Shown here: piece by piece, positions 12,362 through 24,600 of the stretch
Position numbering within the stretch: the first letter of the stretch is position 1
How the letters are laid out: each line of letters opens with the position of its first letter
DNA from: Micractinium sp. NFX-FRZ
Taxonomy: Eukaryota > Chlorophyta > Trebouxiophyceae > Chlorellales > Chlorellaceae
NCBI GenBank assembly: GCA_029339195.1
Contig: JAPTJF010000053.1
Coordinates: forward strand, 62,001-126,000
Direction: 5' to 3'
Length of the DNA stretch: 64,000 nt
The notes under the pieces: model-generated
What the model was told of the DNA's origin: nothing
What the model saw: the letters and a program-made list of their open reading frames with translations, nothing else
Databases searched by the model: none
Translations under genes and position numbers: made by a program

Positions 12362-12366
12362 TTACA
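12362..12366 (-). terminator. TGTAA polyadenylation signal (Agenet/RRM gene)
   Basis: On the minus strand TGTAA occurs about 95 bases after the stop of the Agenet/RRM gene, facing the UGDH 3' end. The two convergent transcripts may overlap by up to about 120 bases. Confidence 0.5.
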
Positions 12367-12458
12367 CAGCTGGGTGCCAGCCAGTCCTGCTCTAAAGCTC
12401 CATTCCGGCTGCTAACCTCCGCTGGGCCTAACAGCAGCCCAGCCTGGTCTCCCACTAG

Positions 12459-15400
12459 TTAGTGTGGGCGATGGTGCTGCCCCGCCCGCCCGCGGCCCCG
12501 CGGCCCCGGATGCCTCGCCCTCTGCTGTCGTGTCGCGCCCCTGCCGCCGCCGCCGCGCCCCTGAACTGCTGCTGCTGCTGCTGCGTGGGGTGCTGGTGCT
12601 GGCGCTGGCGGTGGAGCCGCGTGCCGCGCCGGCTCCTCCCTCTGCCGCATGGCCAGCCGGGCCAGGTCTTCTGCCACTTTGTTGCCGTAGATGTGCACCC
12701 CGCGCAGGCCGTGGTGCGCCACCAGCTCATCCATCAAACCACCCGGCTTCTGCAGACGAGCGAGCAGGGGGCAGGGTTATGAGCATGTGCGCAGCTGCAT
12801 GGCAGTCGTACTGGAAAAGCGACACCTCATCAAGCCTGCCCACCCTCCAGCATCACTGAGCCAGCAGGAGCTGAGTGGTGAAACAGTGCGGGGGTTACAG
12901 CGGGGGCGCCCCACCTGCCATGCCTCTCCCTGCTGCGTCGTGTTCATACATGTAATGTTGCTCATCCCTGCCGCCCACCATGCCCCCTCCAACCCCCGAC
13001 CCCGTCATCCCCCGCCCTCCCTCACCTTGTTGACGGTCCCCCGCTCCATGCCAATGGCCGCCAGTCGCCCCAGCTTGAGTTTCTCCGCCTTCAGGTGCTC
13101 GCACTGCTTCTTGTCCAGCCGCTCCTGTCGCTGCCGTTGCTCGTGCGCCAGCTCAGCCTGCACAGCGGGCACGGCAGGCACAGCAGGCGGGCCGGCAGGC
13201 TTTGTAGGCCCAGGGAGACCGGCGGTTGAAGCTGCTCCTAAGCCAGCTTGGCCTGCACAGCGGGCACAGCAGGTGACCACCCACCACAAGCAAAGCGGGC
13301 ACATGCGGCATGAAACAGCATTGCTTGGAATCCACTGATCCACTGCCAAGCCATGCCTGTGGTGCATTGCACCACCCCCACCCAGTCTCGTCAGCCAGCC
13401 CAGCACCCACCTGCTCCTTGCGGTGCGCGCGCAGCAGGTGGCGCAGCGCAATGGCGGCCCGGAACTCCGGCGTCAGCCCGCCCTTGTTGGCAGCGACGGC
13501 GTCTGGCACTGAGGTGCCATCTGCTGGAGCTGCTGCTGGTGCCTCCTCTTGGAGCAAGAGCGAGTCGGGGATCTCCACCAACCGAAAGTCGCCTGCATGC
13601 AGAAAGAAGACGTGGACGTCAAGAGGGAAGGCCACTGGGCAAATGCAGTCAGCTGCCTGCCCAGAGAGGTGCTTCACAGGGACTGCTCAGGTGAAGCACC
13701 TGCAAGGGCAAGGTGCATGGGGGCTGGCCCAGGGAGGGCGGCAGGTGCCACGACGGCGGTGAGCCGTGACACGGCATGTGCTTGCCCACGGCCCGCGGAT
13801 GCAGCAGGTGGGGATACATGTCCCTCAGCCGGCTGGCAATCATCTTGATAGGAAAGCGCAGCGCAGCGCCCACACCTCTGGGACAGGACTCCGTCCCAGA
13901 GGTCCCTGGTCCCGCTGCTTCCACACAGCTCATTTGGATCCCAACACTAACCGGGTGCCAGCTGGCAGTCGTCCTTTCCAAACACGCAGCGCAGAGCACG
14001 GTCGTACACAGACTGCGAGCCAGTGGGAGGACCTGTGGGTGTGGGGGGGTGGGGCAGGCGGGGCACGTGGGAGAGTTAAAAGAGGAGTGGGGCTTTGTAG
14101 CCACAGGTGCCCCAAGGCACATCCATTTACTTTGCACAGTCATCCCATTGCCTGCTGCTCTACGCTGCATCCGCCACCCCATACACATGCATGCGGGTTG
14201 GCACGGATGGCCTGGAGTCACAAGTAACCAAGAGCCTGTGCTCTGCATGCTGTGCGCTGACCTGGCAGCGCCACGCAGGCGTCCACGGCGCGCGGCGTGC
14301 TGTTCAGCATGTACACCATCTCCTGAAGGTTCTGCAGTTTTAAGAAGTGTGCAGGAGAGAGGGAGATGGGTGAAACGAAGAGGACAGGGAGGCATGCACA
14401 CCATCTTTGGATGGTGGGTTTGGCAGATTCGAAGAGGAGACGAGTAAGAGGGAGGCGGGACAAAACAAGATGAGTGGCGGCTGAGATTGAGAACATGGAT
14501 GAAGCTGTGGGTATGAGACAGGAACAGGAGTGTGGCAAAGGCAACCAAGGCGAGCGGGCGCAGCAGCATGGTTCAGCTGAGCCCGCACGCTGCCAGCCGG
14601 CAGCTCTGATGCCTGAACAGCCCTGCACACGCCGCTACCAGGCTGCGCCCTGGGCGGCTACACCAGCAACTCTTCATGAAACTAGTCTGCCACCCCCCCG
14701 TCCCCTTGCCTGGACCAGGGACTGCGCCCGCTGTGGCGACTCCATCCACAGCACGGCGTGCCCGCTGGGCAGGCGGGTCACCGGGTCCAACACCACCTGG
14801 GCCTGCAGGCCGGGGGGTGGCAGGCGGGAAGGTGGGGACACTGCGAGCTGTTCAAACACATACCAACTTGGGAGAGCAGGGGAGGCTGGACCCACAGCGC
14901 CTGGGTCTGCAGGCAGGTAGGAGGGCCGGCATGCAGAGGTTGGTTTGGGGAGTGCCATGTGAGCCGCATTGGCAGGCAGGGAGACATTGCAACTGCCAGA
15001 GTGCTGCAGTGCGGGATGGGGTGCAGCATGCCCGCCCGTCCTTCTCATAATCCATCTCTTGCCCTGCCGCCTCCAACTAAAAATGTCATCATCCCTGCTG
15101 CCCAACAGCCCACAACCCCCAACCAGCTTCCCACCTTCTGAGGGTGACCAAACTGAGAGAACGCCTCCACCAGCTGACGCTCCCCCACTGCCACCGGCAC
15201 GCCCGTCAGCCAGACGCAGCAGGACTCTGGAGGGTCGGTGCTGCCGCCTGCTGCTGCTGCTGCTGCGGATGAGCGCTGTCGCTGCAGCCTGCGCCCCGCG
15301 CGCCCCTCCCCAGGCAAGCGCAGCTGGTCTGCGCTGATGGCTGGCTCCGTCTGGCCCGACTCCTGCACCAATGCACCCATGGAGTCAGGAGGAAGGAGCG

Positions 15401-18400
15401 TCAGAGAGAGCAAGAGGGCTTGGCAGGCGCTTACATGCCTGACAGCCCCTGGCCTGCACGGCACAGCTCCAAGGCAGGCTTCGTGCAAGGCTGCATGTGG
15501 CTTGCGAACAGGATGCAGGCAACCGTCAGTGCACGGCGGTACAGCGGTGCTGTTCGAAAAGGCATCTACCGCCTTGCCTGTGCAGGGTACCCCGAGCCCG
15601 CACCTTGATGTACTGCGCCAGCTGGCGTGCCACCTCGCCCGCCTGCTCCACACACAGCGCGGACTTGGCGGCGCCCAGCACGCCCAGCAGCTGGCGCCAC
15701 CCCAGGGCCAGGTCGAACTCAACGCTGTTGGGCTGCAGGACATGGCATGGTACAAAGTGAGCGTGAGCTAGTATGTTCATTGGCAGGCAGGCTGGGGGGA
15801 AGAGGTGTGCGGGGAGGCAACACCCCAGGGCCAGATCAACTCAACACTGTTGAGCTGCAGTGCATGGTGTGAATAGCTGGAGAAGTGCTTGTTAGCACGG
15901 TGATCCAGCGGACGGTGCAGCACTGCCAGAATCGCACGCCGCCAGATGCTCGATGGAAACATTGAGACATCAGGTCAAAGGACAGAAGACAGACTAGCTC
16001 CGAGGTTTCACGGCTTGCCTGAGAGAAGTGTTGGTTGGCTCTGTAATCCAGTGCAAAGTGGCCAGGCATGCGCTCTTTGCTGCCCCAGTTGTAGCCCTCC
16101 CTGTGCGAGCGGCAGGGAACGTGGCGGGGTGGGGACAGGGGAAGCAGGGTTAGTGGCCGGGCACACGCAGGAGCCATGCCTGGCTCCTGCTGCCACACTC
16201 ACAACAGCCGGCTGCAGCATCAGCTGCCAACCAGGACGAAACAGACCAAGGGGAAAAGGAGGGGGGGTGCTGTACCTGCTGCTACGCGCAGCTGGTCACC
16301 TGTGGCAGCCCCCTCCCGGCCACGCATCATGATCATATACCCTCTCCTTGCCACGCACATCCCCGTTGTGACACTTGCCTGACGCGCGGTTCATCGAGCA
16401 CCAAGGGGCGGGGCACCGGGCAGGTAGGGGTCACAATGCAGGCGCTCTGGAGCCTGCACATGTGAAACAGGAGGCGGGATGCAGCGGTGTGGTGCAGGAA
16501 CACGAAAGCAGGCAGGAGACGGGCGGGCAGCGTGGGCAACGCTGCCCTGCTGCGGCCGCCCACCTAGGCTCGAACAACCTTGTACGTTGGCCAACTCCCA
16601 CCCTTGCCAGTCCACCCCCGCACCTCTGTCCGCTCATGCAACCCTCTAAAACAAATGCTGTGCCAGCGAGTGCCGCTGCAAGCAGTGAACAAAACGCTTC
16701 CCAGCTGCACCCCAACCTGCTGAACAGGCGCTCCACAGAAGCGTACCTCTCACGGTACCGCTTTGCCGCTGAGCGCGACTCAAACCGCAGCACAGCGTAG
16801 CCGGCCCAGCGGTCGCCCGAGTCCAGAGGCACGCACACCGCCTCCACGCTCTGCATGGCACACAGAGGGAGACGGGGAGGCAGGGCGGGGAGAGACGAGG
16901 GGCAGGTGACATGCCGGGGTGTGCACAGCACTTCGCAGCGCGGCATGCAGCAGGCGTTGGAGACCACACACAGCAGCGCTTCGTGCGTCCCACTTTGACG
17001 GGGAGTGCAAGCAGCACAGCGTGCATACAAAACTGGCGCCAACACACACAGCGCCCAGCGCGGTGCACCACAGCGTGCATACCAGCGTGGCACAGCACGG
17101 CAAAGCATGCACAGCGCACCCTCAGGCCGTGAACGCCCAGGTCTCGCTCCAACGCCTGGCGCAGGGCAGACGAGGTGATGCCAGGTGGCAGGTTGTCAAG
17201 GCAGTACACCGTGGGGAAGGCGGGGTCCACGTCAGCCTCCTCCTCAAGGTACCGCTGGTACCGCTGCTGCGCCTGCTGCTGCGCCTGCTGCTTGGGAATG
17301 ACCACGCCCGCGGTTGGGCTGGACACAGCTGCCGGCGCAGTTGCGGCTGCAGGGGCCTTGTCAGCCAGTCGAGATCGTTTTGAGTCACGCTGAGGCACGC
17401 CGTCAGCGGCGGCGGCCAGCGCGGCCGCTGCTGCGTCCCGCTTCAGCTGCCCACGGGGGGTGCCCAGCGGGGTGCTGCCGCCGCTGCCGCCGCCAGCGCC
17501 ACCTGCGGCGCGCTTTGGAATCGTGAAAGCCCCGGGGACGCTGGCGCTCCCCTTTTTGCTGGGCAGTCTTTCCAGGGGCCGGGGCTGCGCTGCTGCTGCG
17601 GCTGGCTGCTTGGCACGCTGCTGTTGCTGTGCCACAGCGGCTGAGGGCCTGCCCCTGCTGGTCGCCGCTGATGCAGAGGGTGCCGCGTCCTGCTGCTGCT
17701 GCTGCTGTGCCGGCTGCTGCTCATCCTGCTGCCGTGGCCGCCGGTCGGCCTGTGGCGGCTGGTCTGCCTGCCGCATCCGCTTCTCAGCGCCCTGCCTGTG
17801 CTCCTGGGCCTGCTTCTGCTTCTTGGCTGCCTTCTCTGCTGCTGCAGGCATGGCTGCTGCCGCTGCTGCAGCTGGAGGTGCTGCTGCTGGCTTTACTGCT
17901 GCCTCTGGCAGTGCGGCTGCTGGCTTTGCCGCTACCACAGGCAATGCGGCTGCTGGCTGTGCTGCCGCCTCTGGCGGTGCAGCTGCTGGCATAGCTGCTA
18001 CCACTGGCAGCGCTGCTGCCGGCTTTGGCGCTGCCACTGGCAGTGCGGCTGCCGGCGCTGCTGCTGGCTTTGCTACTGCTGCTGGCAATGGCAACTTCTC
18101 CAAGTCACCAGTGTCCCCCACATCCAAGCTTTCCAACAGATCTGCCACACCGGCCTGCGCTGCCTGCACCTGTGCTTCGGGGGGCTCGGAAGAGCTCCGC
18201 CGGCTGCCCTCCGGTGCTCCGCCTGCCCGCACTGCGGCACCTGCCTGCACCGCTGCACCTGCCTGCTCGGCTGCATTTGCCAGCACTCCCTGTGCCTGCG
18301 CTGCAGCACCTGCCGGCATAGCCGCCGCCGGTTGGGCGGGCTCTGCCATGAGAGAGGCGAATGCGCCATGCTGCTCTTGCTGCTGTGCCATCACCAAGGG

Positions 18401-21261
18401 CGATGCAAACGCGCCGTGCTCTTCCACCTGCCGTGGCACCGGCTGCACCTGCGCAGGCCGCTGCTGCTGCTGCTGCTGCTGGGGCGCTGGCTGCTGCACC
18501 CGCTGGTGCGTGGCGGGCGCCTCTGCCTGCTTCCGCTGCTGCTGCTGCTGTTGCTGCTGGGGCGCTGGCTGCTGCACCCGCTGGTGCGTGGCGGGCGCCT
18601 CTGCCTGCTGCTGCTGCTGCTGCTGCCTGCTCTGCGAGTTGAGAGCAGCCCTGCGTGAAGAGATTGGTACATCCATCTCTTCGTCGCTCGTGCTTGTGCT
18701 GCCCTTAGCAGCCGCCTGCACTGCCTGCTTTGGCTGCTGCTGCTGCTGCTGTGCCTGCTGCCCAGCTGGTGCTTCGTGCTGCCGAGGCTGTGCCTGCTGC
18801 CCAGCTGGTGCCTCACTCTGCCGGTGCTGTGCCTGCTGCTTTGGCGGCTGCTGCACCGCCGCTGCAGGCTGCGCCTGTGGCTTTGGGGGCACATGCTCGA
18901 GGTCACGGGTGCGGTCTGCTGGTACCGCCGCTGTAGCCAGCATCGGCACATCCCCCTCATTGCTGCTGCCTTCCACCACTCTGAGCGGCCTACCTGCTGC
19001 CATTGGCACCCCCTGCTGCCGCACAGCTGGCGCCGCCGCCTGCTGCTGCTCCGGCTTCTTGGCAGGCTGCTGCCCCTGTTCCCTGGGCGCCTCTGTGGCA
19101 GCTGCCGGTGCCTGCTTGGGTGCTGCCCCTGCGGGCGATGCCTGCCCAGGGCGTGGCCGCAGCGGCCGATTCTCTTCCTCATCCTCGCTGCTGACGCTGC
19201 CCGCACTGCCTGCTGCCGCTGCCGCTGCCGCCGCCGCTGCAGCGCCGCCCGCCGATGAGCGGAAGTTGCCGGCGCCGGGGAAGCTGCGGCGCAGGCGGTG
19301 CTGCCACACGCCGCGCGCAGCGTCCCAGTCCTTGCCGCTGCGCACTCGGTGCTTGTCTGGGTCAGGCGGGTTGGAGGGGTCACAGATGTCGTCATATTCC
19401 TCCCGCGTGCCTGAGGGAGGGAGCGGGGAAGACGGGGCGAGGGAGAGATGACATGTGAGGGCATGAGAAGGGGCTGGAGGGGGTGCCTGGGTGCTCCTCG
19501 TGTGTGCTTGCCAGAAAAAGAGGGGCAGGCAGGGACCCGCAATGGCTGTAGAGAGATGGCAGGTGATGCATGCGAGAGAGCCATTGGCGGGAGCGAGGGC
19601 CGCTAACAGCAACAGAGGCGTGTCTGTCATGAGGCAAGACAGGTGGCATAGCAGTTGCTCAGCAGGCCAGCGGAAAGCAAGCATTCAGCCCTCTTCTCTC
19701 TCGGCTGCTGTTTCCCTTACGTGGGAAGTAGACTGTGATGTGGTCATCATACACGCGGTGCACAAAGCCCTGCACGCGTGGCGGGGGTGCACAATACAAT
19801 GCTAAGGCGCAGGCCACGTGTTGAGAATGTATGAGTGGAGGGGCACCGGGCATGCCAGGCGGTGCTAGCAAGACACCTGCACTATGTGCTAGAATCAGCC
19901 CTGATTGTCCACACACACACACACACACACAGGCTGCCCCCATCCCGCCCGTGTACACCTCCCACTGCTCCTCCCTGCGCCACCAGCCCTTCCACTGCAA
20001 GCTCCCCTGGCCGCATAGAATGCACACAACCTGCTTGTCCTCTCAGAACCGAGCTGGTCTCAACAACAGAGCTCACCTCCCACCACCCGTCATCGTGCCA
20101 GCAGTCCACCGGCTCCCCGGGGCTCCGCCGCGCCAGCGGCATGCTGCCCGAATCGTCGGGGCAGGACGGGCGGATGCGGGTGGCGGGGTGCTCCTCCACC
20201 AGATGCGTCACCCCGTCGTCATCCAGCATCTGGGGTGATGACAAGGTGGGTGCAAGCGGGGCGGAAGGTTTCAAGGAAAAGGCTGGTAGCTTGTACTTCA
20301 GCACAGGCAACACTCCGTCGCCATCTGTCGCAACGGAAGCAGGGGGCATGGGGTGGAGGGCATTGCGAATGCGGGCCAAGCAACGTGTGCTCGGTGAGTA
20401 CAGTCACGGAATGCGTGCACCCACAGCAACAGAGGATCACACCATTTCAACCAGCTGTCAGCACCGACCTCATCGTAGCGGACCGTCACCAAGCGCCGCT
20501 TCTTGCGCAGCTCCTCCTTCACCACCTTGGCCGTCCACCACGATCCCGCCCAGCCCTCATCCTCCGGGTCACCAGACACCTGCAGCACCCAGCAATGGGA
20601 GGGAGGCGGGCCGGATGAAACTGTCAGCACCCAGAAGACATTGCTGTTCATAGAGACCTGCCTTTCGCTCATGCTTTGGCGGGGGGCCACCGCCAAGGCC
20701 ACCCGCCGCTCCACCTGCAGCACCCAACAGCCAGCCAGGCGGCACGAGGGGGAGGGGCATGGGAGCAGCACATGCACGCGTGGCGCGATGCACCAATAAC
20801 CAGACCAGCACCAGTCATCTGGGTCCCCCCACAGCAGCAGCACAGGCCGGGGGGAGTGCCTTGGATGGACAAGGCGGCAACGACCCCTGAGCGTGCACAC
20901 TTGAAACGCAACAACAGTTGCTTTGTATCTAATCCACTAGAAATCAATGTGTGTTTCAGCAAATGTGTGTGCACGCTAAGAAAGTCCGTGACATGTCAAC
21001 AGACCTGGGCCGAGAGAAGGCGGAAAAGACCGCAACAGGCCAAGCCTGTGAAGGCAACAAAGAGCTGGCGGCGGCGGCGGCAGCAGCGGCGGCGGTGGCG
21101 GCAAAGTGCGTCTTGGCGCGGCGCGGGGCTCATGCGCAAGTATGAACGCATGCCGATACCACAGTGCGTCCCGAGGAGCACCGCCCGGCCCCTCAGAGCA
21201 AAGCAGGCGCTGGTCAGCCAGAAGGGCGCACCTCTACAGCCTCGCCCTTTTGAAACTTCAT
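12459..21261 (-). CDS. Agenet-domain and RRM protein, ASI1-like C-terminal block
   Basis: Seventeen exons: 21232-21261, 20469-20579, 20077-20229, 19721-19769, 17120-19410, 16747-16850, 16379-16453, 16019-16100, 15604-15732, 15135-15362, 14710-14802, 14262-14331, 13952-14032, 13786-13905, 13411-13592, 13026-13157, 12459-12749; about 1,406 residues. Residues 1-120 are a tandem Agenet/Tudor-like module (MKFQKGEAVEV, SWWTAKVV, VDCWHDDGWWE, ITVYFPRTREE), a histone-reader fold. Residues 130-840 are Gln/Ala/Pro-rich. An RRM (about 850-965) ends in HFSQPNSVEFDLALGW, resembling the tail of plant ASI1 BAH-RRM proteins. A second RRM-like fold (about 1057-1139) begins CVWLTGVPV. The rest is charged helix. 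Four introns (after exons 7, 8, 11 and 14) begin with GC. The exon 13/14 junction would need a 46-base intron and is the weakest. Likely nuclear; function inferred. Confidence 0.75.
13231..13273 (-). repeat. Intronic echo of exon 16 acceptor (Agenet/RRM gene)
   Basis: This nearly repeats 13139-13178, the acceptor and first codons of exon 16. GCCCGCTGTGCAGGC is shared, followed by AAGCTGG versus TGAGCTGG. The echo then hits TAG, so it cannot replace the exon. Confidence 0.75.
15816..15906 (-). repeat. Intronic echoes of the exon 8 end and exon 9 start (Agenet/RRM gene)
   Basis: Bases 15816-15860 match the exon 9 acceptor and start (15693-15738) with scattered changes and a one-base deletion. 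Bases 15876-15906 match the end of exon 8 (16018-16049). The order mimics a spliced or shortened copy of the whole exon 8-9 junction inside the intron that separates them. The copy is frame-broken. Confidence 0.75.
17560..19260 (-). repeat. Gln/Ala low-complexity coding region
   Basis: This part of exon 5 is dominated by CAG/GCA triplets (CTG/TGC on the plus strand). It encodes runs of Gln and Ala and repeated Lys-Pro-Ala-Ala and Gly-Gln-Gln-Ala-Gln units. The composition also makes long antisense open frames that are not genes. Confidence 0.85.
18481..18610 (-). repeat. 78-base coding tandem repeat
   Basis: A block of about 50 bases beginning GGGGCGCTGGCTGCTGCACC at 18481 recurs exactly at 18559. 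It gives two copies of a unit of about 26 residues containing ATHQRVQQPAPQQQ. The identity points to a recent duplication or length change. Confidence 0.9.
19909..19931. repeat. (CA)n microsatellite
   Basis: About eleven CA units lie in intron 3 of the Agenet/RRM gene. Confidence 0.95.
20701..20735 (-). repeat. Intronic echo of exon 2 acceptor (Agenet/RRM gene)
   Basis: GGGTGCTGCAGGTG, the exon 2 acceptor with its first codon (20577-20590), recurs here in intron 1, followed by a diverged continuation. Confidence 0.6.
20792..20830 (-). repeat. Weak intronic echo of exon 2 body (Agenet/RRM gene)
   Basis: In translation this reads GDPDDWCWSGYW, against GDPEDEGWAGSWW in exon 2. The nucleotide match is only partial. 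It lies in intron 1. Confidence 0.45.
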
Positions 21262-21684
21262 TTTGAGGATTTACAAGCGCCGCACGAAGCGTCCAGATGC
21301 CTCTGATGCTCTCACAAGCCGCTCGGGCAACCTAGCGAAGGCCCCGGGCCGCCAGAGGCCATGCCGCCGCCTTATGCGGGGTAGTGATGTTGTTCCTGTG
21401 CTCAGGTAATCGAAATGGAGACGAAATGCGATCGGTGGCGCCCACAAGGCGTGCCTGCTGGGCTGCCTCAATTTGTCCTGCACGAGGGCATTGCGTTGGT
21501 TTTATCCGCCTTGGTCCCGTTTAGATCTGTGATCTGTATGCCTGCTAGGTGCCAGTCGTGCTGCCTGCCCACCCACCGCTCCGCACGCCCTCCCAAACCC
21601 TGCTCGTCTACCCCTGGACGCAACTGCGGCTGTTCCAAGCCCTCGCAACGCTCCCAGGAACATTCTCGCTCCCCTGGTTATTTC
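21262..21684. other. Divergent intergenic region, Agenet/RRM and NAPE-PLD
   Basis: Only 423 bases separate two divergent start codons, so a shared promoter is likely. The NAPE-PLD frame is open with an earlier ATG at 21415, which would add 90 residues and shorten this gap to about 150 bases. Confidence 0.5.
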
Positions 21685-24600
21685 ATGAAACTGCTGGGCG
21701 CAGTGGCCGCCGCTGCCGCCGCCGCTGCCGCCGCTTTCTGGCTCTCGGGTGCCCGACCTACGTCCATGGATTCACACAAGCTCCCCAACTTCATAGAGGC
21801 CTCCCTGCCGCCTCACCACCGCTCCACAGGTGATCCCTCATAGTGCCGATGTGGTGGGGACAGAAATGCGGGCCCGTCGGCCCGCTTGGCTGCTGTGCAC
21901 TCACTATTGATACATCATGCCCTGTGGAAGGGCATAGGCGGTGCACGTTGCCTTGCTGCGCAAGCTCCCGCCCCGTCTCATTCAGTGGAGGACTTTTGAT
22001 TGCATCAAGAGGAGACAATGCCACAGACTCTGCCCTTTGTCCTCCGCGCCTGCTTCCCGCCTTCCGGCCTGCAGCACCCTCCTGCCTGCCCTGCATGCCT
22101 CCCATATGCCTGCAACCCTGGTTGGTCACCATCATGCAGTATTCAGGCATGGCACGGTTATCAACCCGTGAGGAACCAGGCACTGCCGGCTGCTCACCCC
22201 CTGTGCCGCCATTGTGCACTCACCCCCCATGCAGTGACGTGGCGGCACGGGCGGTTTGACAATCCTTGGGACACGTGGGAGGAGCGGTCTTTTGCCGACG
22301 TGCTGCGCTGGAACCGCGAGCGCCGCAAGTGGGTGCCTTTGATGTGGGACTCGGTTTGGCAGCCGCGGGGCGGGGCTGGCTCGCACCGCTTCCCCGGCCC
22401 CCTTGCAACATGCATGTTCGAGCACGTTTGAAGACCATTCTGATGCCGCAACTGCGCCACAATCAGTGTTCAGACCCTGGCATTGCTTCCTGCCCCATGT
22501 ATTGCACACCCTGAAGAGCGGGGTGCCCTCAGATGTGTCCACAGAAGGCATTCGTTTGTCCATGGTACCAATCATCACATGTTGCAAGTAATGTGTTTCT
22601 GCTGCTGGCGCCGCCCCCTGCAGGGCGGGTGTCCCCACCGATGGCTACCTGGATGGCAATCCAGCGCCCACCCCTGCCGACTGGGCAGCCGCCTTCCCCG
22701 CCCAGCCCGTGGACTGGGCTGCGCTCAACAGCCCTCCAGGTCAGAGGGCGGGGCGGGTGGGAATGGCTGGGTGGTTGGGCTTGTGGGCCAACGCATGGGC
22801 GGGCACTGCATTGGCTGCCACACACACCTGCCGTGCCTGCTGTGCCTGCCTGCTGGAGCAGCTGCCGCACTGCAGCGACAGCGCCTGCCAGCGCGCCCAC
22901 CACCGCTCCCCCCGCAGCCGCCCCCCTGACCTGCCTGCCTGCTTCGTCCCGCCCCGCCCCGCCCCGCCCCGCCCCGCACTGCCTGCCGTGCCTGCAGCGG
23001 ACGCGGTGCAGGCGACGTGGGTGGGCCACAGCACCTTTTTGGTGCAGCTGGAGGGGCTCACCTTCCTCACAGACCCGGTGTTCAGCGAGCGCTGCAGGCA
23101 AGCACTGGTTACATTATTACAATATCAAGGGTCGTGACCTGTTTGTCCGGCAGCAATGGCCGTAACCCGGAGCAGCTGCACAGCATTGCCTGCTCATTGC
23201 CAGGCACAGCCTCCCCCTGCATGGGCCCAATATGCCCTTCCCCTGTTCCCTCCCACCACTCAACCCCGCCGTGCAGCCCGGTCCAGTGGATGGGCCCCAA
23301 GCGTGTGGTGCCCCCCACCTTCACTGTGGACCACCCCCAGCTGCCGCGCGTCGACGCAATCCTGCTGTCACACAACCACTACGGTGAGAGGGTTAGTGCA
23401 TGCGACCGTGAACGTGTGTAGCGTGCAGGGCCTAGGGCCAGCTGCAGGGGCAGTCTTGGTAAAGGCCAGGGAATTGCGACCCTGACAAGGGCAGCTGCAG
23501 CAGCTTCCTCTGCCCTACCCCTGCACAGCTGCCCCTCCCTCTGCCCGTTCATCCCTCACAGCTGCCCCTGCCTGTCCCTACCTCCCTATCGGTGCCCCTT
23601 CTGTGCCAATTCACCCCTCACATCTTGCCCCCCTTCAGACCATCTGGACAAGGGCAGCGTGCGGCAGCTGAACCAGCGGTTTGGGGAGGGGCTGCGCTGG
23701 TGAGTCGAGCGCTGCCACGCTGCAGCAGCGTGCCCGTCGCGCACCCCGCTGGGGGGGCTGCTGCCGGCCTGCCCTGCCCCGCCTTGCGCACGCCACCCAC
23801 CCACCCACCCACCTACCTTTGCCAATGCCTGGACCTCTTTCTAGCACCGTTAACTGTGCCAGTACCTTCACCTTCCCCTGTAGGTATGTGCCCCTGGGCC
23901 TCAAGGGCTGGTTCCTGGCGAGAGGCGTGAAGAACGTGGTTGAGCTGGACTGGTGGCAGGAGGCTCAGCACCCGGGCAGCAGCGTCAAGTACGTGCTGCA
24001 TGGGGGCCTTGTAGCGGGGACAGGGCAGGTGGGGAAGATGCATTGGCTGGCGGGAAGAAGCTGCGCGCCGGGCAGCCGCCGGCAACGACGCCCCTTTCAG
24101 GGCAAAGAGGCTGGCGGTTGGCCTGCCTGCTGAGGGAGCAGGCAGCTTGCCCCGTAACCCTTCCTTGCCATGCGCTGTGCCTACCCGCTGCGACCTGCCT
24201 CTTTGCTGCCGCAGGATTGCCTTCACCCCCGCCCAGCACTGGAGCATGCGCAGCCCCTGGAGCCGCAAGGCGTCCCTCTGGGGAGGCTGGGCGGTGCTGG
24301 GGCAGCAGCGGTGAGGCGCCACGTGTCGAGGGAGTGGGTTGGTGGGAGGGCTGGGTACATGTGCCCGGAAGCTGCGCAGGCTGCAGAGTAAAGTTGGGTG
24401 GGTGCTGTGCAGCCTGGTGCAATGTCATATGCTCGCAACGGTGCGAGCCAGGCGCTTGAAGCTGGGCGGGCACACTAGTACGCCGCTTTTTGTGTCTCAC
24501 CCCCTCCTGCGCCTCCCCTGACACGTGCAGGCGGTTCTGGTTTGCCGGGGACTCGGGCTACGCCCCAGTGTTCAAGGAGATTGGGCAGCGGCTGGGTCCC

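Noticed and set aside
17460..19451. 663-codon open frame on the plus strand opposite the Agenet/RRM exon
   Set aside because: It is the complement of CAG/GCA repeats and encodes Cys/Ala runs. The minus-strand frame joins in phase to conserved domains on both sides.
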